DNA of 64,000 bases, taken from Sphingobacteriales bacterium. GTDB taxonomy: Bacteria > Bacteroidota > Bacteroidia > Sphingobacteriales > Sphingobacteriaceae. The position numbers were made by a program, and so were the translations under genes. The notes under the pieces are model-generated. The model searched no databases. It saw only the letters and a program-made list of their open reading frames with translations, and was not told the DNA's origin. Each line of letters begins with the position of its first letter. Position 1 is the stretch's first letter. This document shows positions 18,230 to 27,133 of this stretch, piece after piece. The DNA is taken from assembly GCA_025353765.1 (NCBI GenBank), contig JANXOD010000016.1, positions 343,398 to 407,397 of the forward strand. Direction: 5' to 3'.

Positions 18230-21200
18230 CCAAAGTTGGTTCAGCTATTTCCTGAAGCATATTGATAGCAGTTTCTAATGAATTTACATGTTCAATTGCT
18301 AATCTTAATAAGCTTTTAACTTCTTTTAAATTGCAAATTCTGGGATGAGCCTGCACAAACTGGAGTACACGGCCAAATTGTTCGGTTTCATAATAAGCTG
18401 ATTGTTGATTACTGATGAAATAACCACGCAATACATTTTTCTTCAAAGTGAGTTTTTCAAAACCAATTTTTTTACCCAACCATTGCAAACGCCAAGTATT
18501 TAAAAGTTCGTTTACCTGCTGGGGAATGGGTCCAAAACGATCAATTAATTTTTGTCTGAACTGCTCTAATTGTAACTCATCTTCAATATTAGAAAGTTCG
18601 GTATATAAGTTATAGCGTTCGCCAATATTAGTTACATATTCATCCGGAATTAAAACTTCTAAATCAGTATCAACCTGTGTAAATGAAATGAAAGGACGAG
18701 GTTTTTCATCCGCAAACAGATTTTTAAATTCATCCTCCTTCAATTCCTGAATAGCTTCATCTAAAATTTTATGGTACATTTCAAAACCGATTTCGGCAAT
18801 AAATCCGCTTTGTTCGGCTCCCAGTAAATTTCCGCTTCCGCGAATATCCAGGTCACGCATGGCCACATTAAATCCACTACCCAAATCTGAAAATTCCTCA
18901 ATAGCACTTAAACGCTTTCGGGCCTCATTGGTTAAAGTTGATAAAGGCGGACTTAACAAATAACAAAACGCTTTTTTATTAGATCTGCCAACTCGTCCAC
19001 GCATTTGATGCAAATCACTCAATCCAAACATATGCGCATGATTGATGATGATCGTATTTGCATTTGCGATATCAAGGCCAGCCTCAATAATGGTAGTTGC
19101 AACTAATACATCATACTCATTATCCACAAATTTTAGCATTACATCCTCCAATGCATCACCCTCTAGCTGGCCATGTGCAATGCCAATACGTGCTTTTGGA
19201 ACAAGTGTTTTAATTAATCCGCCCAGTTGTGGTAAATCCATAACCCGGTTATGAATAAAGAATATTTGTCCGCCACGATCTATTTCAAACTCAACAGCTT
19301 CTTTAATCATTTTTTCATTAAATACATGCAGCTCAGTTTGTACCGGTTGGCGGTTTGGTGGCGGAGTGCTGATAATACTTAAATCCCGGGCTCCCATTAG
19401 GGAAAAATGAAGTGTACGTGGAATTGGTGTAGCAGTAAGTGTTAAGGTATCTACATTGATTCTAAACTGTTTTAATTTCTCTTTTACACCTACGCCAAAT
19501 TTTTGTTCTTCATCAATAATGAGTAAACCCAGATCTTTAAATTTCACATCCTTACTTACAATACGATGCGTACCGATGATGATATCTATTTTACCTTCTG
19601 CTAATTTCTCTAATGTATCTTTAATCTGTTTTGCCGACTTAAAACGGTTTATGTAATCAATGTTACATGGGAAATCTGCTAAACGCGATGAAAAAGTTTT
19701 AAAGTGCTGTAATGCTAAAATGGTTGTAGGAACTAAAATAGCTACCTGTTTGCTATCAGTCACAGCTTTAAATGCAGCTCTTATAGCAATTTCTGTTTTT
19801 CCGAAACCTACGTCACCACACACCAGCCTATCCATTGGATGCGGTGCTTCCATATCTTTTTTTACATCAGCTGTGGCTTTTACCTGATCCGGAGTATCCT
19901 CATAAATAAATGAAGCTTCCAGTTCGGTTTGCAAATAGGTATCCGGAAGGAAAGCATTACCGGTTTTTGATTTTCTGGCCGCATAAAGTTTAATCAGATC
20001 ACGGGCAATGTCTTTAACTTTTTTTTTAGTGGTTTTTTTCAGCTTCTCCCAAACATCACTGCCCAATTTATTCATTTTTGGAATAGTGCCATCTTTACCT
20101 GAATATTTGGAGATGCGATTTAAGGAGTTGATATTCACATAAAGCAGATCATTATCCGCATAAACTAAACGGATCATTTCCTGTGATTTGTCATTAACCT
20201 CCACTTTTTCTAATCCGGCGTATTTGCCAATACCATGGTCTATATGCGTAATGTAATCGCCTGGTTTTAAATCGCGGAGTTCTTTAAGCGTAATAGCCTG
20301 CGAACGGGTATAACCTTTTTTTAGTTTGTATTTATAGTAGCGGTCGAAGATTTGATGATCTGTATAACAGGCTAATTTTTGACTATGGTCTATAAAACCT
20401 TCTCGTAAGGATAAATTTACAGGCAGGAATTTTACAGATTTGTCAATATCTTCAAATATGGAGTACAGTCGCTCAATTTGCTTGGTAGAATCTGTAAAAA
20501 TTAAGTTGCGGATGTTTAATTTTTCGTTCTCTTTAATGTTATGAATAAGCAGATTGAAATCTTTATTAAAGGAAGGTTGGGGTTTGATATCAAACAAAAT
20601 AGTTTCATCTGGCGGATAAAAAAACTGTTTCCCAAACTCCAGGATTGTAAAATCACGCAATTGATCTGCTAAAAGCTTTCCATCTGTAAAGTTAAATTTT
20701 GGATCGATCCATTGCGGGTTTTGTTCTTTATCAGCAGCCGGGATTGCTTTCCAAAATTCCACCGCTTTTTTATAGCCATCTTTAATGATATCGAGTGTAA
20801 ACTGCACATCCTTGAACCAAACTAAGGTGTTATCATCAATATATTCAAGCAGTGAAATGTTATGATCTGTTAAAAATTTTGATTGCACATTAGGCACAAT
20901 AGTAATGCTTTTAACCTGCTCTACCGATAGCTGATCTTCAGTTCCAAACGTGCGAATGCTTTCAATAAAATCTGCGAAAAACTCTATCCGGTAAGGCAAA
21001 TCATGGGAGAAAGAAAATATATCAACAATACCTCCACGAATGGAAAACTGGCCGGGTTCATATACAAACTCAACCCGATCAAAATCATATTCAATTAAAA
21101 ACTCATTAATAAAATCAATATTAAGCTTGTTTCCAACAGCTATTTCAAGCGTGTTTTTTTCAAGTGCTTCGCGATTAATAACCTTTTCTGCTAAAGCTTC

Positions 21201-21578
21201 CGGATAAGTAACAATCAAATGACCAAATTCGGATGAATGTTTCAGTTCATTTAAAACCTCGGCCCTTTGCAACACATTACTGCTGTCAACCTGTGTAAAT
21301 TCAAATGATTTTCTAAAAGATGAAGGAAAAAATAAAACCTCTTTTTCGAGCAGGTTTTCTAAATCGCTTTGAAAATAAGCAGCCTCTTCGCGTTCTGGCA
21401 ATACAAAAACCATATTGCGGTGCTGCAAAAAATACAAAGCAATAGCAAGTACCGAATCGCTGGATCCGATGAGACCTTTTAAATGTACGCGTGGTTTTTT
21501 ACCTGAATTAAGGGCTTTTGCCAGACTGGCTACACGAGTATCTGACTTATATAAATTTAATATATCCCGAATGTTCAC
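18222..21578 (-). CDS. mfd: transcription-repair coupling factor Mfd
   Basis: ATP-dependent translocase that removes stalled RNA polymerase from damaged DNA and recruits UvrA. The order is standard: a UvrB-like N-terminal region (through about 330), the CarD-like polymerase-interacting domain (GDYITHIDHGIGKYAGLE, about 440), the RecG-like motor with Walker A GDVGFGKTE and the DExQ-type LIIDEEQKFG, then TATPIPRTL, motif VI QMRGRVGRS and the TRCF C-terminal domain. A TTG 15 bases upstream also opens the frame, but a TATATTTG promoter box ends two bases before it, so the GTG at 21578 (MNIRDILNLYKSD) is the better start. Confidence 0.96.
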   Translation of the reverse strand: MNIRDILNLYKSDTRVASLAKALNSGKKPRVHLKGLIGSSDSVLAIALYFLQHRNMVFVLPEREEAAYFQSDLENLLEKEVLFFPSSFRKSFEFTQVDSSNVLQRAEVLNELKHSSEFGHLIVTYPEALAEKVINREALEKNTLEIAVGNKLNIDFINEFLIEYDFDRVEFVYEPGQFSIRGGIVDIFSFSHDLPYRIEFFADFIESIRTFGTEDQLSVEQVKSITIVPNVQSKFLTDHNISLLEYIDDNTLVWFKDVQFTLDIIKDGYKKAVEFWKAIPAADKEQNPQWIDPKFNFTDGKLLADQLRDFTILEFGKQFFYPPDETILFDIKPQPSFNKDFNLLIHNIKENEKLNIRNLIFTDSTKQIERLYSIFEDIDKSVKFLPVNLSLREGFIDHSQKLACYTDHQIFDRYYKYKLKKGYTRSQAITLKELRDLKPGDYITHIDHGIGKYAGLEKVEVNDKSQEMIRLVYADNDLLYVNINSLNRISKYSGKDGTIPKMNKLGSDVWEKLKKTTKKKVKDIARDLIKLYAARKSKTGNAFLPDTYLQTELEASFIYEDTPDQVKATADVKKDMEAPHPMDRLVCGDVGFGKTEIAIRAAFKAVTDSKQVAILVPTTILALQHFKTFSSRLADFPCNIDYINRFKSAKQIKDTLEKLAEGKIDIIIGTHRIVSKDVKFKDLGLLIIDEEQKFGVGVKEKLKQFRINVDTLTLTATPIPRTLHFSLMGARDLSIISTPPPNRQPVQTELHVFNEKMIKEAVEFEIDRGGQIFFIHNRVMDLPQLGGLIKTLVPKARIGIAHGQLEGDALEDVMLKFVDNEYDVLVATTIIEAGLDIANANTIIINHAHMFGLSDLHQMRGRVGRSNKKAFCYLLSPPLSTLTNEARKRLSAIEEFSDLGSGFNVAMRDLDIRGSGNLLGAEQSGFIAEIGFEMYHKILDEAIQELKEDEFKNLFADEKPRPFISFTQVDTDLEVLIPDEYVTNIGERYNLYTELSNIEDELQLEQFRQKLIDRFGPIPQQVNELLNTWRLQWLGKKIGFEKLTLKKNVLRGYFISNQQSAYYETEQFGRVLQFVQAHPRICNLKEVKSLLRLAIEHVNSLETAINMLQEIAEPTLVN

Positions 21579-21595
21579 AAACCCAAATTTCAATG

Positions 21596-21603
21596 CAAAT
21601 ATA
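21596..21603 (-). promoter_or_regulatory. -7 promoter box for mfd
   Basis: Reads TATATTTG on the minus strand, an exact TAnnTTTG match. Transcription would start near 21590, which excludes the TTG start at 21593 and supports the GTG at 21578. No clear -33 TTTG is seen. Confidence 0.5.
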
Positions 21604-21722
21604 TGAAATGGTAAGTATGTTCATGGTGTTGAAAGTATGGCATTTTTATTGACGCAACTATGATATTTTTAATATATAAATCAAATAGTAACTCTTTTTG
21701 TAGTTATTTTAAATAAAGAATT

Positions 21723-22136
21723 ATGCGAAACGCGGCAAAGTATGGTATTTTGATAGGCATAATAAGTGGAGTTTGGATATTAGTTATGCACTTTGCGGGG
21801 GTTTATGAGAAACCATATCCTGCAACAGATAAATTTAGTTGCTTAGAATATGTGAGCTTATTAATACCCTTGACTGGTTTATATTTAGGTATTAAAAACT
21901 TTAGAGATAACATTAACGGTGGTAAAATGGAGTTTTTTGAAGGACTTTTTGAGGGCTTTAAAATTATTCTTGTTGGTGGAATAATTTCTTCATTTTTTGC
22001 TGTTATATATATTCAATATTCATCAATTGCTTTAAATGCCGATTATTGGGGTCGGATTGCTGCAGCCGGATTAATTGGGATTTTATTTAATATAGCTATA
22101 TCTTTAATACTGATGAATAAACAAAGAAACCTTTAA
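21723..22136 (+). CDS. DUF4199-like membrane protein
   Basis: A 137-residue protein with four predicted helices. The pattern is an N-terminal helix starting at KYGILIGIISG, a second helix around LIPLTGLYLGIKNFRDN, the cytoplasmic piece GGKMEFFEGLFEGFKI, a third helix with GGIISSFFAVIY, and a fourth at the C-terminus. The GLYLGIKNFRDN-to-FFEGLFEGFKI stretch is characteristic of DUF4199, a Bacteroidota membrane family of unknown function. One base separates it from the DUF2752 gene, so the two form an operon with the TM2 gene. Confidence 0.75.
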   Translation: MRNAAKYGILIGIISGVWILVMHFAGVYEKPYPATDKFSCLEYVSLLIPLTGLYLGIKNFRDNINGGKMEFFEGLFEGFKIILVGGIISSFFAVIYIQYSSIALNADYWGRIAAAGLIGILFNIAISLILMNKQRNL

Positions 22137-22137
22137 C

Positions 22138-22563
22138 ATGTTTAAAAGGACACCAACAGAACTAATAATCTGGATATCTGCACTTATTTTATTGGCTTTT
22201 ACAAATCCACATTTGCATCATTATACGTTATGCCCTTTAGAAAATATGGGAATTTCCTGGTGCCCGGGTTGTGGACTGGGAAGATCTATCAGTTCGATTT
22301 TGCATGGTGAGATAAAAGCATCTTTTGCACATCATTGGTTTGGAATTCCTGCTCTGCTAATTCTAGTTCACAGGATAGTGCAATTATCCAATAAATTTCT
22401 TTTAAATTTAAACCACAATATAAAATCTGAATATGTATCAAAATTTACTCATGAACCTAAAGGGGATGACCCCCGAAGAATATCATTACCTGGAGCAGGT
22501 AATGAATGGAATGGACCAAAAACAAGCTCAAAGTTTTGTTATGTTTTATTCCGGAAGACGTAA
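22138..22563 (+). CDS. DUF2752 membrane protein
   Basis: The diagnostic segment is CPLENMGISWCPGCGLGRSI, followed by HGEIKASFAHHWFGIPALLI. This is the CPxCGxTR-like core of DUF2752, a two- to three-helix membrane family of unknown function. The last 45 codons of this frame (from about KSEYVSKF onward) are charged, proline-rich and unlike the family; they overlap the first 131 bases of the TM2 gene in another frame. The functional protein may be the first 100 residues with a dispensable tail. Confidence 0.75.
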   Translation: MFKRTPTELIIWISALILLAFTNPHLHHYTLCPLENMGISWCPGCGLGRSISSILHGEIKASFAHHWFGIPALLILVHRIVQLSNKFLLNLNHNIKSEYVSKFTHEPKGDDPRRISLPGAGNEWNGPKTSSKFCYVLFRKT

Positions 22564-22816
22564 AGACTCGCAGGAAATTTTACTATTTACTTTACTGGGA
22601 TTTCTTGGAGTAGCCGGTGTTCATCGATTTATATTAGGAAACGTTGGGATGGGAATATTATATTTTTTCACGGCAGGATTATGTTTTATTGGTACCATTG
22701 TGGATCTGATAAATCATACATCTTTAACTCTGGAATACAATCAAAAAGCTGCATACGAATCTGCTCAATTAGTTAAGATGATGAAACCAACTAGTCCAGG
22801 ATCAGAAAATTTGTAG
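22433..22816 (+). CDS. TM2 domain protein
   Basis: The C-terminal half is a TM2 domain: two helices joined by a short turn, with LLFTLLGFLGVAGVHRFILG and GMGILYFFTAGLCFIGTIVD. The VHRFILG and D-containing elements are the hallmark. The N-terminal 45 residues (from MYQNLLMNLKGMTPEEYHYL) form a charged helical lead found on TM2 proteins of this phylum, which supports the ATG at 22433 even though it lies 131 bases inside the DUF2752 frame. The function is unknown; TM2 proteins are small membrane adaptors. Confidence 0.82.
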   Translation: MYQNLLMNLKGMTPEEYHYLEQVMNGMDQKQAQSFVMFYSGRRKDSQEILLFTLLGFLGVAGVHRFILGNVGMGILYFFTAGLCFIGTIVDLINHTSLTLEYNQKAAYESAQLVKMMKPTSPGSENL

Positions 22817-22877
22817 CTGGAGGGCATCAGGCTTTATACTTTCAGCTCACTCGTCTAATATTCTAATATATTGTGTA

Positions 22878-22909
22878 TTTGGGATGGTTTTAGTAATGCA
22901 GTATCTTTG
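22878..22909 (+). promoter_or_regulatory. full Bacteroidota promoter in front of the NIF3 gene
   Basis: TTTG (22878-22881), a spacer of 20 bases, then TATCTTTG (22902-22909): both boxes and their spacing match the TTTG/TAnnTTTG consensus. The start codon follows four bases after the -7 box, which predicts a leaderless or nearly leaderless mRNA. Confidence 0.7.
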
Positions 22910-22913
22910 AATT

Positions 22914-24011
22914 ATGAAGTTAAGTCAGCTTACTACCTTTTTAGAAACCCTTGCACCATTAGCTTATCAGGAAGATTATGATAACTCCGGCTTAATAATT
23001 GGTTCTGTCGATAAAGAAATCTCAGGCGCATTAATTTCATTAGATTGTACGGAAGCTGTGGTTGATGAAGCCATAGAAAAAGGTTTCGATATCATTATTT
23101 CTCATCATCCTATTATCTTTAAAGGGCTTAAAAAGCTAAACGGTAAAAACTATGTTGAGCGTGTGGTAATGAAAGCCATTAAGCATGATATTGCTATTTA
23201 CGCTATTCATACCAATTTCGATCATGTTCTTAATGGAGTTAACGCTAAAATCTGCCAAAAGCTTGGGATAAAAGGTTACTCTATTTTATCCCGAAAGGGT
23301 AATTTATTAAAAAAATTAGTCACCTATTTCCCTGTTGAACATGCTGAAAAAGTGCGGACTGCTTTATTCAAAGCTGGTGCCGGAGATATAGGAAATTATT
23401 CAGAATGTAGTTTTAATACTGAAGGTTTGGGAACATTTAAAGGAAATGAATCTGCAAATCCTTTTGTTGGCGAAAAGGGAGTTCGGCATCATGAAAACGA
23501 AGTTAGGATAGAGACTGTTTATCCTATATACTTAGAAAGACAAATCATTTTGGCCTTGCACGAGGCTCATCCGTATGAAGAAGTGGCTTATGATATCTAC
23601 TCATTAGACCAGAGCCACCCGCAGGTTGGAGCCGGAATGATTGGCTGGCTGGATCAGGAAATGGAGGAAGTGGAATTTTTAAAGCATGTAAAAAAAGAGT
23701 TAAATGTAAAAGTTATCCGGCATACAACCTTAAACAACAAAAAAATAAAGCGAATTGCCGTTTGTGGTGGCTCTGGGAGTTTTTTATTACAACAGGCTAT
23801 CAGTGCTGGTGCCGATATGTTTATAACTTCAGATTATAAGTATCACGAGTTTTTTGATGCGGATAAAAAAATTGTAATTGCTGATATAGGACATTTTGAA
23901 AGTGAGCAGTTTACCCAAGAACTATTAATGGAATTTATTACAGAAAAATTCCCTAACTTTGCACTCCGTTTAACAACACAAAATACAAACCCCATAAATT
24001 ACCTGATTTAA
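22914..24011 (+). CDS. NIF3-like dinuclear metal centre protein (GTP cyclohydrolase 1 type 2 homologue)
   Basis: Member of the NIF3/YbgI/YqfO family. Metal-binding landmarks are IISHHPIIFKG (two histidines), AIHTNFDHV, and the C-terminal VIADIGHFESEQ with His and Glu. The 365-residue length includes the inserted PII-like domain (about 130-240, with ETVYPIYLERQIILALHEAHPYEEVAYD) found in the longer YqfO-type members. The molecular role is unsettled; family names range from GTP cyclohydrolase to transcription partner. Its stop codon overlaps the next start as TAATG, coupling it to the zinc-ribbon gene, a pairing that is widely conserved. Confidence 0.92.
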   Translation: MKLSQLTTFLETLAPLAYQEDYDNSGLIIGSVDKEISGALISLDCTEAVVDEAIEKGFDIIISHHPIIFKGLKKLNGKNYVERVVMKAIKHDIAIYAIHTNFDHVLNGVNAKICQKLGIKGYSILSRKGNLLKKLVTYFPVEHAEKVRTALFKAGAGDIGNYSECSFNTEGLGTFKGNESANPFVGEKGVRHHENEVRIETVYPIYLERQIILALHEAHPYEEVAYDIYSLDQSHPQVGAGMIGWLDQEMEEVEFLKHVKKELNVKVIRHTTLNNKKIKRIAVCGGSGSFLLQQAISAGADMFITSDYKYHEFFDADKKIVIADIGHFESEQFTQELLMEFITEKFPNFALRLTTQNTNPINYLI

Positions 24012-24760
24012 TGGAACAAACTGTAGAACAAAAATTAAAAGCATTATACGAACTCCAAACCGTTCATACCCAAATTGACAAAATCCGTCAAACTCGTGGA
24101 GAGCTTCCAATGGAAGTTGCTGATTTGGAAGATGAAGTTGCAGGTTTAGAAACCCGTATTCAAAAGATAAAAGGCGAACTTGATGAACTTGAAGATTCAA
24201 TTGTAACCCGCAAAAATGTAATTAAGGAGGCATTGGCCGCTGCCAAGAAGTACGAAACTCAACTTACCGATGTTAAAAATAATCGTGAATATGACGCAAT
24301 TTCAAAAGAAATTGAAATTCAGGGTTTAGAAGTTCAGGTATCAGAAAAAAAGATTAAAGAATATACTTTTGAGATCACAAATAAAACTGATGTTTATGAA
24401 AAAGCGTTGGCAAACCTGAATGAGCGTAAAAGAGATTTAGAGCTTAAAAAAGGCGAATTAGACACCATTACTGCAGAAACTGAAAAAGAAGAAGCGCTTA
24501 TTATGGCCAAAGCAGAAAAAGCAGAAAAACATATCGATGAACGCTTATTAACAGCTTATAATCGTTTGCGTAATAATGCAAAAAACGGTCTGGCTGTAGT
24601 AACTATTCAACGTGATTCATGTTCAGGTTGCTTTAATCAAATTCCGCCTCAAAGACAATTAGATATTCGTCAGCGTAAAAAGATCATTGTTTGCGAGCAT
24701 TGTGGAAGAATTTTAGTGGATGAAGGTTTTGCTTTAGAAGAACAACCAGCAATAGCTTAA
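24011..24760 (+). CDS. coiled-coil protein with C4 zinc ribbon
   Basis: About 190 residues of coiled coil (heptads of Leu, Glu and Lys, with the middle piece YDAISKEIEIQ) precede a C-terminal zinc ribbon made of CSGC and CEHC pairs with PPQRQLDIRQRKK between them. This is the family otherwise annotated as C4-type zinc ribbon protein (DUF164/CdsZ-like). In related bacteria members have been linked to tethering of RNA or RNA polymerase, but nothing here proves that. It starts within the stop of the NIF3 gene (TAATG), so the two proteins are made together. Confidence 0.9.
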   Translation: MEQTVEQKLKALYELQTVHTQIDKIRQTRGELPMEVADLEDEVAGLETRIQKIKGELDELEDSIVTRKNVIKEALAAAKKYETQLTDVKNNREYDAISKEIEIQGLEVQVSEKKIKEYTFEITNKTDVYEKALANLNERKRDLELKKGELDTITAETEKEEALIMAKAEKAEKHIDERLLTAYNRLRNNAKNGLAVVTIQRDSCSGCFNQIPPQRQLDIRQRKKIIVCEHCGRILVDEGFALEEQPAIA

Positions 24761-24781
24761 TTCAGATTTTAATAAAATATT

Positions 24782-24812
24782 AAAGCGGTTCTATATCAGA
24801 ACTGCTTTTTTT
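24782..24812 (+). terminator. terminator of the NIF3/zinc-ribbon operon
   Basis: AAAGCGGTTC (24782-24791) pairs with GAACTGCTTT (24799-24808) with one G-U pair around a 7-base loop, and the stem runs into a T-tract. Confidence 0.85.
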
Positions 24813-24859
24813 ATGACAAGCAAGTTGCATTTCTATTAGTGATTGATGATAAAGATTGC

Positions 24860-25936
24860 TTAAAACCGATAAACCATCGCATTAATGTTCATTCCTGCCC
24901 CTACAGATGCAAAAACAACAGTATCGCCAGGATTTAATTCCTGCTTTTCAATCTTTTTATTTAATATAAGATCTAATAAAGTTGGGATAGTTGCCACAGA
25001 GCTATTTCCATATTTGGAGATAGTCATGGGCATAACTTCCAAAGGAGGTTCCGCAATATTATAAAGTTTAAAAAGGCGCTTTAATATAGCTTCATCCATT
25101 TTACCATTTGCCTGATGAACTAAAACCTTTTTTACATCTTTAATATCTGTACCTGATTTCTCAAGAGCTTGTTTTATAACTAATGGAACATTTTTTAATG
25201 CATATTCATAAATCTTACGCCCATCCATTTTTATAAACATATCATCACTTACAAGAGCTGGATTGCTTGATTTGGAGGTGTACAAATAATATGCTTCTTC
25301 CGAAGCATGAGTTTGAGTTTTATGAGCAATTATCCCTGAATCGGTATTCATTTTACCCTCCAAAATTGTGGCCCCAGCCCCATCTGCAAAGATCATACTA
25401 TCTCTGTCATGTGGGTCAGTAACACGCGAAAGCGTTTCTGTACCTATTATTAATACACGTTTTGCATCTCCGGATCGGATAAAATAATCAGCCTGAATCA
25501 TTCCCTGCAACCAGCCAGGACATCCAAAAGGTAAATCATATGCCACACAATCAGGGTTTTTAATGCCTAATTTATATTTAATTTTTGATCCTAAGGTAGG
25601 TATAGCTTCTGCCCGTGTACTACCGGGACGAATGTCGCCAAAATTATGGGCTACAATAATATAATCTAATGTTTCAGCATCAATGCCCGATGATTCAATC
25701 GCATTTTTGGCTGCAAAATAACCAAGGTCAGAAGCATTATGATCAGAATCAGCATATCTTCTTTCTTCAATTTCCGTAATACCCTGAAACTTAGATATGA
25801 CTTCTGCATTCTCACGCATAATTAATTCACCGTCTCTTTCATAGAACTGGTGGTGTAAAAACGTTTCATTAGATATAATATTTAGAGGAACGTAACTTCC
25901 TGTAGCAATGATTACAGATTTGATATTAGAGCTCAT
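24860..25936 (-). CDS. 3-oxoacyl-ACP synthase III family protein (FabH-like)
   Basis: Thiolase-fold condensing enzyme with the FabH-type triad: Cys in DLPFGCPGWLQGM, His in LVHQANGKM, and Asn in SKYGNSSVATIPTLL. IFADGAGATILEG and VVFASVGAGMNINAMVYRF are also standard. The active-site surroundings (FGCPGW instead of AACxGF) and the longer N-terminal part (NAEVISKFQGITEIEERRYAD) set it apart from housekeeping FabH, so it probably primes or condenses a specialised acyl chain. It stands alone; the second condensing enzyme of this window, darB-like at 36192, is quite different. Confidence 0.85.
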   Translation of the reverse strand: MSSNIKSVIIATGSYVPLNIISNETFLHHQFYERDGELIMRENAEVISKFQGITEIEERRYADSDHNASDLGYFAAKNAIESSGIDAETLDYIIVAHNFGDIRPGSTRAEAIPTLGSKIKYKLGIKNPDCVAYDLPFGCPGWLQGMIQADYFIRSGDAKRVLIIGTETLSRVTDPHDRDSMIFADGAGATILEGKMNTDSGIIAHKTQTHASEEAYYLYTSKSSNPALVSDDMFIKMDGRKIYEYALKNVPLVIKQALEKSGTDIKDVKKVLVHQANGKMDEAILKRLFKLYNIAEPPLEVMPMTISKYGNSSVATIPTLLDLILNKKIEKQELNPGDTVVFASVGAGMNINAMVYRF

Positions 25937-26014
25937 TCGGAGTATTTGAACTGAATACTGAATTGGTTTATTGTATTAAAGATACAAAATTCTTTTAAAC
26001 TGTGTATTTAACAA

Positions 26015-27085
26015 TTAAAATAAATTTAATTGTTTCCCATTTGAAGGACTAAAATATTCCAGATTAAATGGTCTTAACGATCTGCCTGACATAAATCGAT
26101 TTGCAGAAATCTTAAATAGTTGATGAATACTTGCCACTACCTGACCTTCACCCCGCATTCTTTTTCCCCATCTGCTATCATTTAATTTACCACCATGGCA
26201 ATCCGCTATCATATGTAAAACTTTATCTGCCCTATCGGGATATGCTTTATGGATCCAGTCTGTAAAAATTTCTGCAATAGAACCATTTAGCCGGACTATG
26301 GTAAACGAAGCAGCACTGGCACCAGCATCTGCGGCAGCTTTAATTACGGTTGGTATCTCATCACTGTTTAATCCCGGAATAATGGGAGCAAGCATTAACC
26401 TGACAGGTATATTTTCTGCAGCCAGTTTAGATATGAGTTTCACTCTGCTTTGACCTGTCACCGTCCTTGGTTCTAACTTTAAACGTAAACTTTCATTTAA
26501 TGAGTTTAGTGTTACCGCAACGTGTACCAGATCAAGAGCTGCCAGTTCTTTTAAAATATCCAGATCTCGTATGATCAAATTATTTTTACTGATAATGCTA
26601 ACCGGATGTTTGTATTTTAAAAACACTTGTAAAAGCGAACGTGTAATTTTTAATTTCCGTTCTATGGGTTGATAACAATCTGTATTGCCGGACAACATAA
26701 TGGGTACGGGTTTATAGCCTTTTTTATTAAAGAACTGTTCTAATAATTCTGCGGCATTTCGCTTCACAATTATTTTCCGCTCGAAATCTAAACCGCCACT
26801 AAACCCCCAATATTCATGAGCATTACGTGCATAGCAATATAAACAACCATGCTCGCATCCCTGGTAAGGATTAATAGAATACATAAACGGGAGATCAGGG
26901 CTGTTAGAAATGCTGACTATTTTTTTAGCATGTTCTTCAAAGAATTGAGTTGAAGTATTTTCAAGCATTGGCTCGTCGATACCTTCTTGGTGCTCTACTA
27001 CGTATTTATTTTTAAGAAACTTATTATGGGTATTTATCTGTGCACCACGCCCCTTAAAAAACTCTTTATTCTCTTCATGTGCCAT
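26015..27085 (-). CDS. PA0069-type radical SAM protein
   Basis: Radical S-adenosylmethionine enzyme with the iron-sulphur motif GCEHGCLYCYARN (CxxxCxxC). The flanking INPYQGCEHG and HEYWGFSGGLDFERKI are typical of the PA0069/SplB-like family. Later landmarks are MLSGNTDCYQPIE, LDLVHVAVTLNS, RTVTGQSR, and LAPIIPGLN. Its substrate is unknown. The longest frame starts at a TTG at 27112; the ATG at 27085 (MAHEENKEFFKGRGAQ) better matches the family, in which GRGAQ lies close to the N-terminus. The LUD gene lies 22 bases upstream of the longest frame on the same strand. Confidence 0.9.
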   Translation of the reverse strand: MAHEENKEFFKGRGAQINTHNKFLKNKYVVEHQEGIDEPMLENTSTQFFEEHAKKIVSISNSPDLPFMYSINPYQGCEHGCLYCYARNAHEYWGFSGGLDFERKIIVKRNAAELLEQFFNKKGYKPVPIMLSGNTDCYQPIERKLKITRSLLQVFLKYKHPVSIISKNNLIIRDLDILKELAALDLVHVAVTLNSLNESLRLKLEPRTVTGQSRVKLISKLAAENIPVRLMLAPIIPGLNSDEIPTVIKAAADAGASAASFTIVRLNGSIAEIFTDWIHKAYPDRADKVLHMIADCHGGKLNDSRWGKRMRGEGQVVASIHQLFKISANRFMSGRSLRPFNLEYFSPSNGKQLNLF

Positions 27086-27133
27086 ATGCAATTTTACTAA
27101 TTTTTTTAGCAAAATTGTAATAAGAAAATAAAA

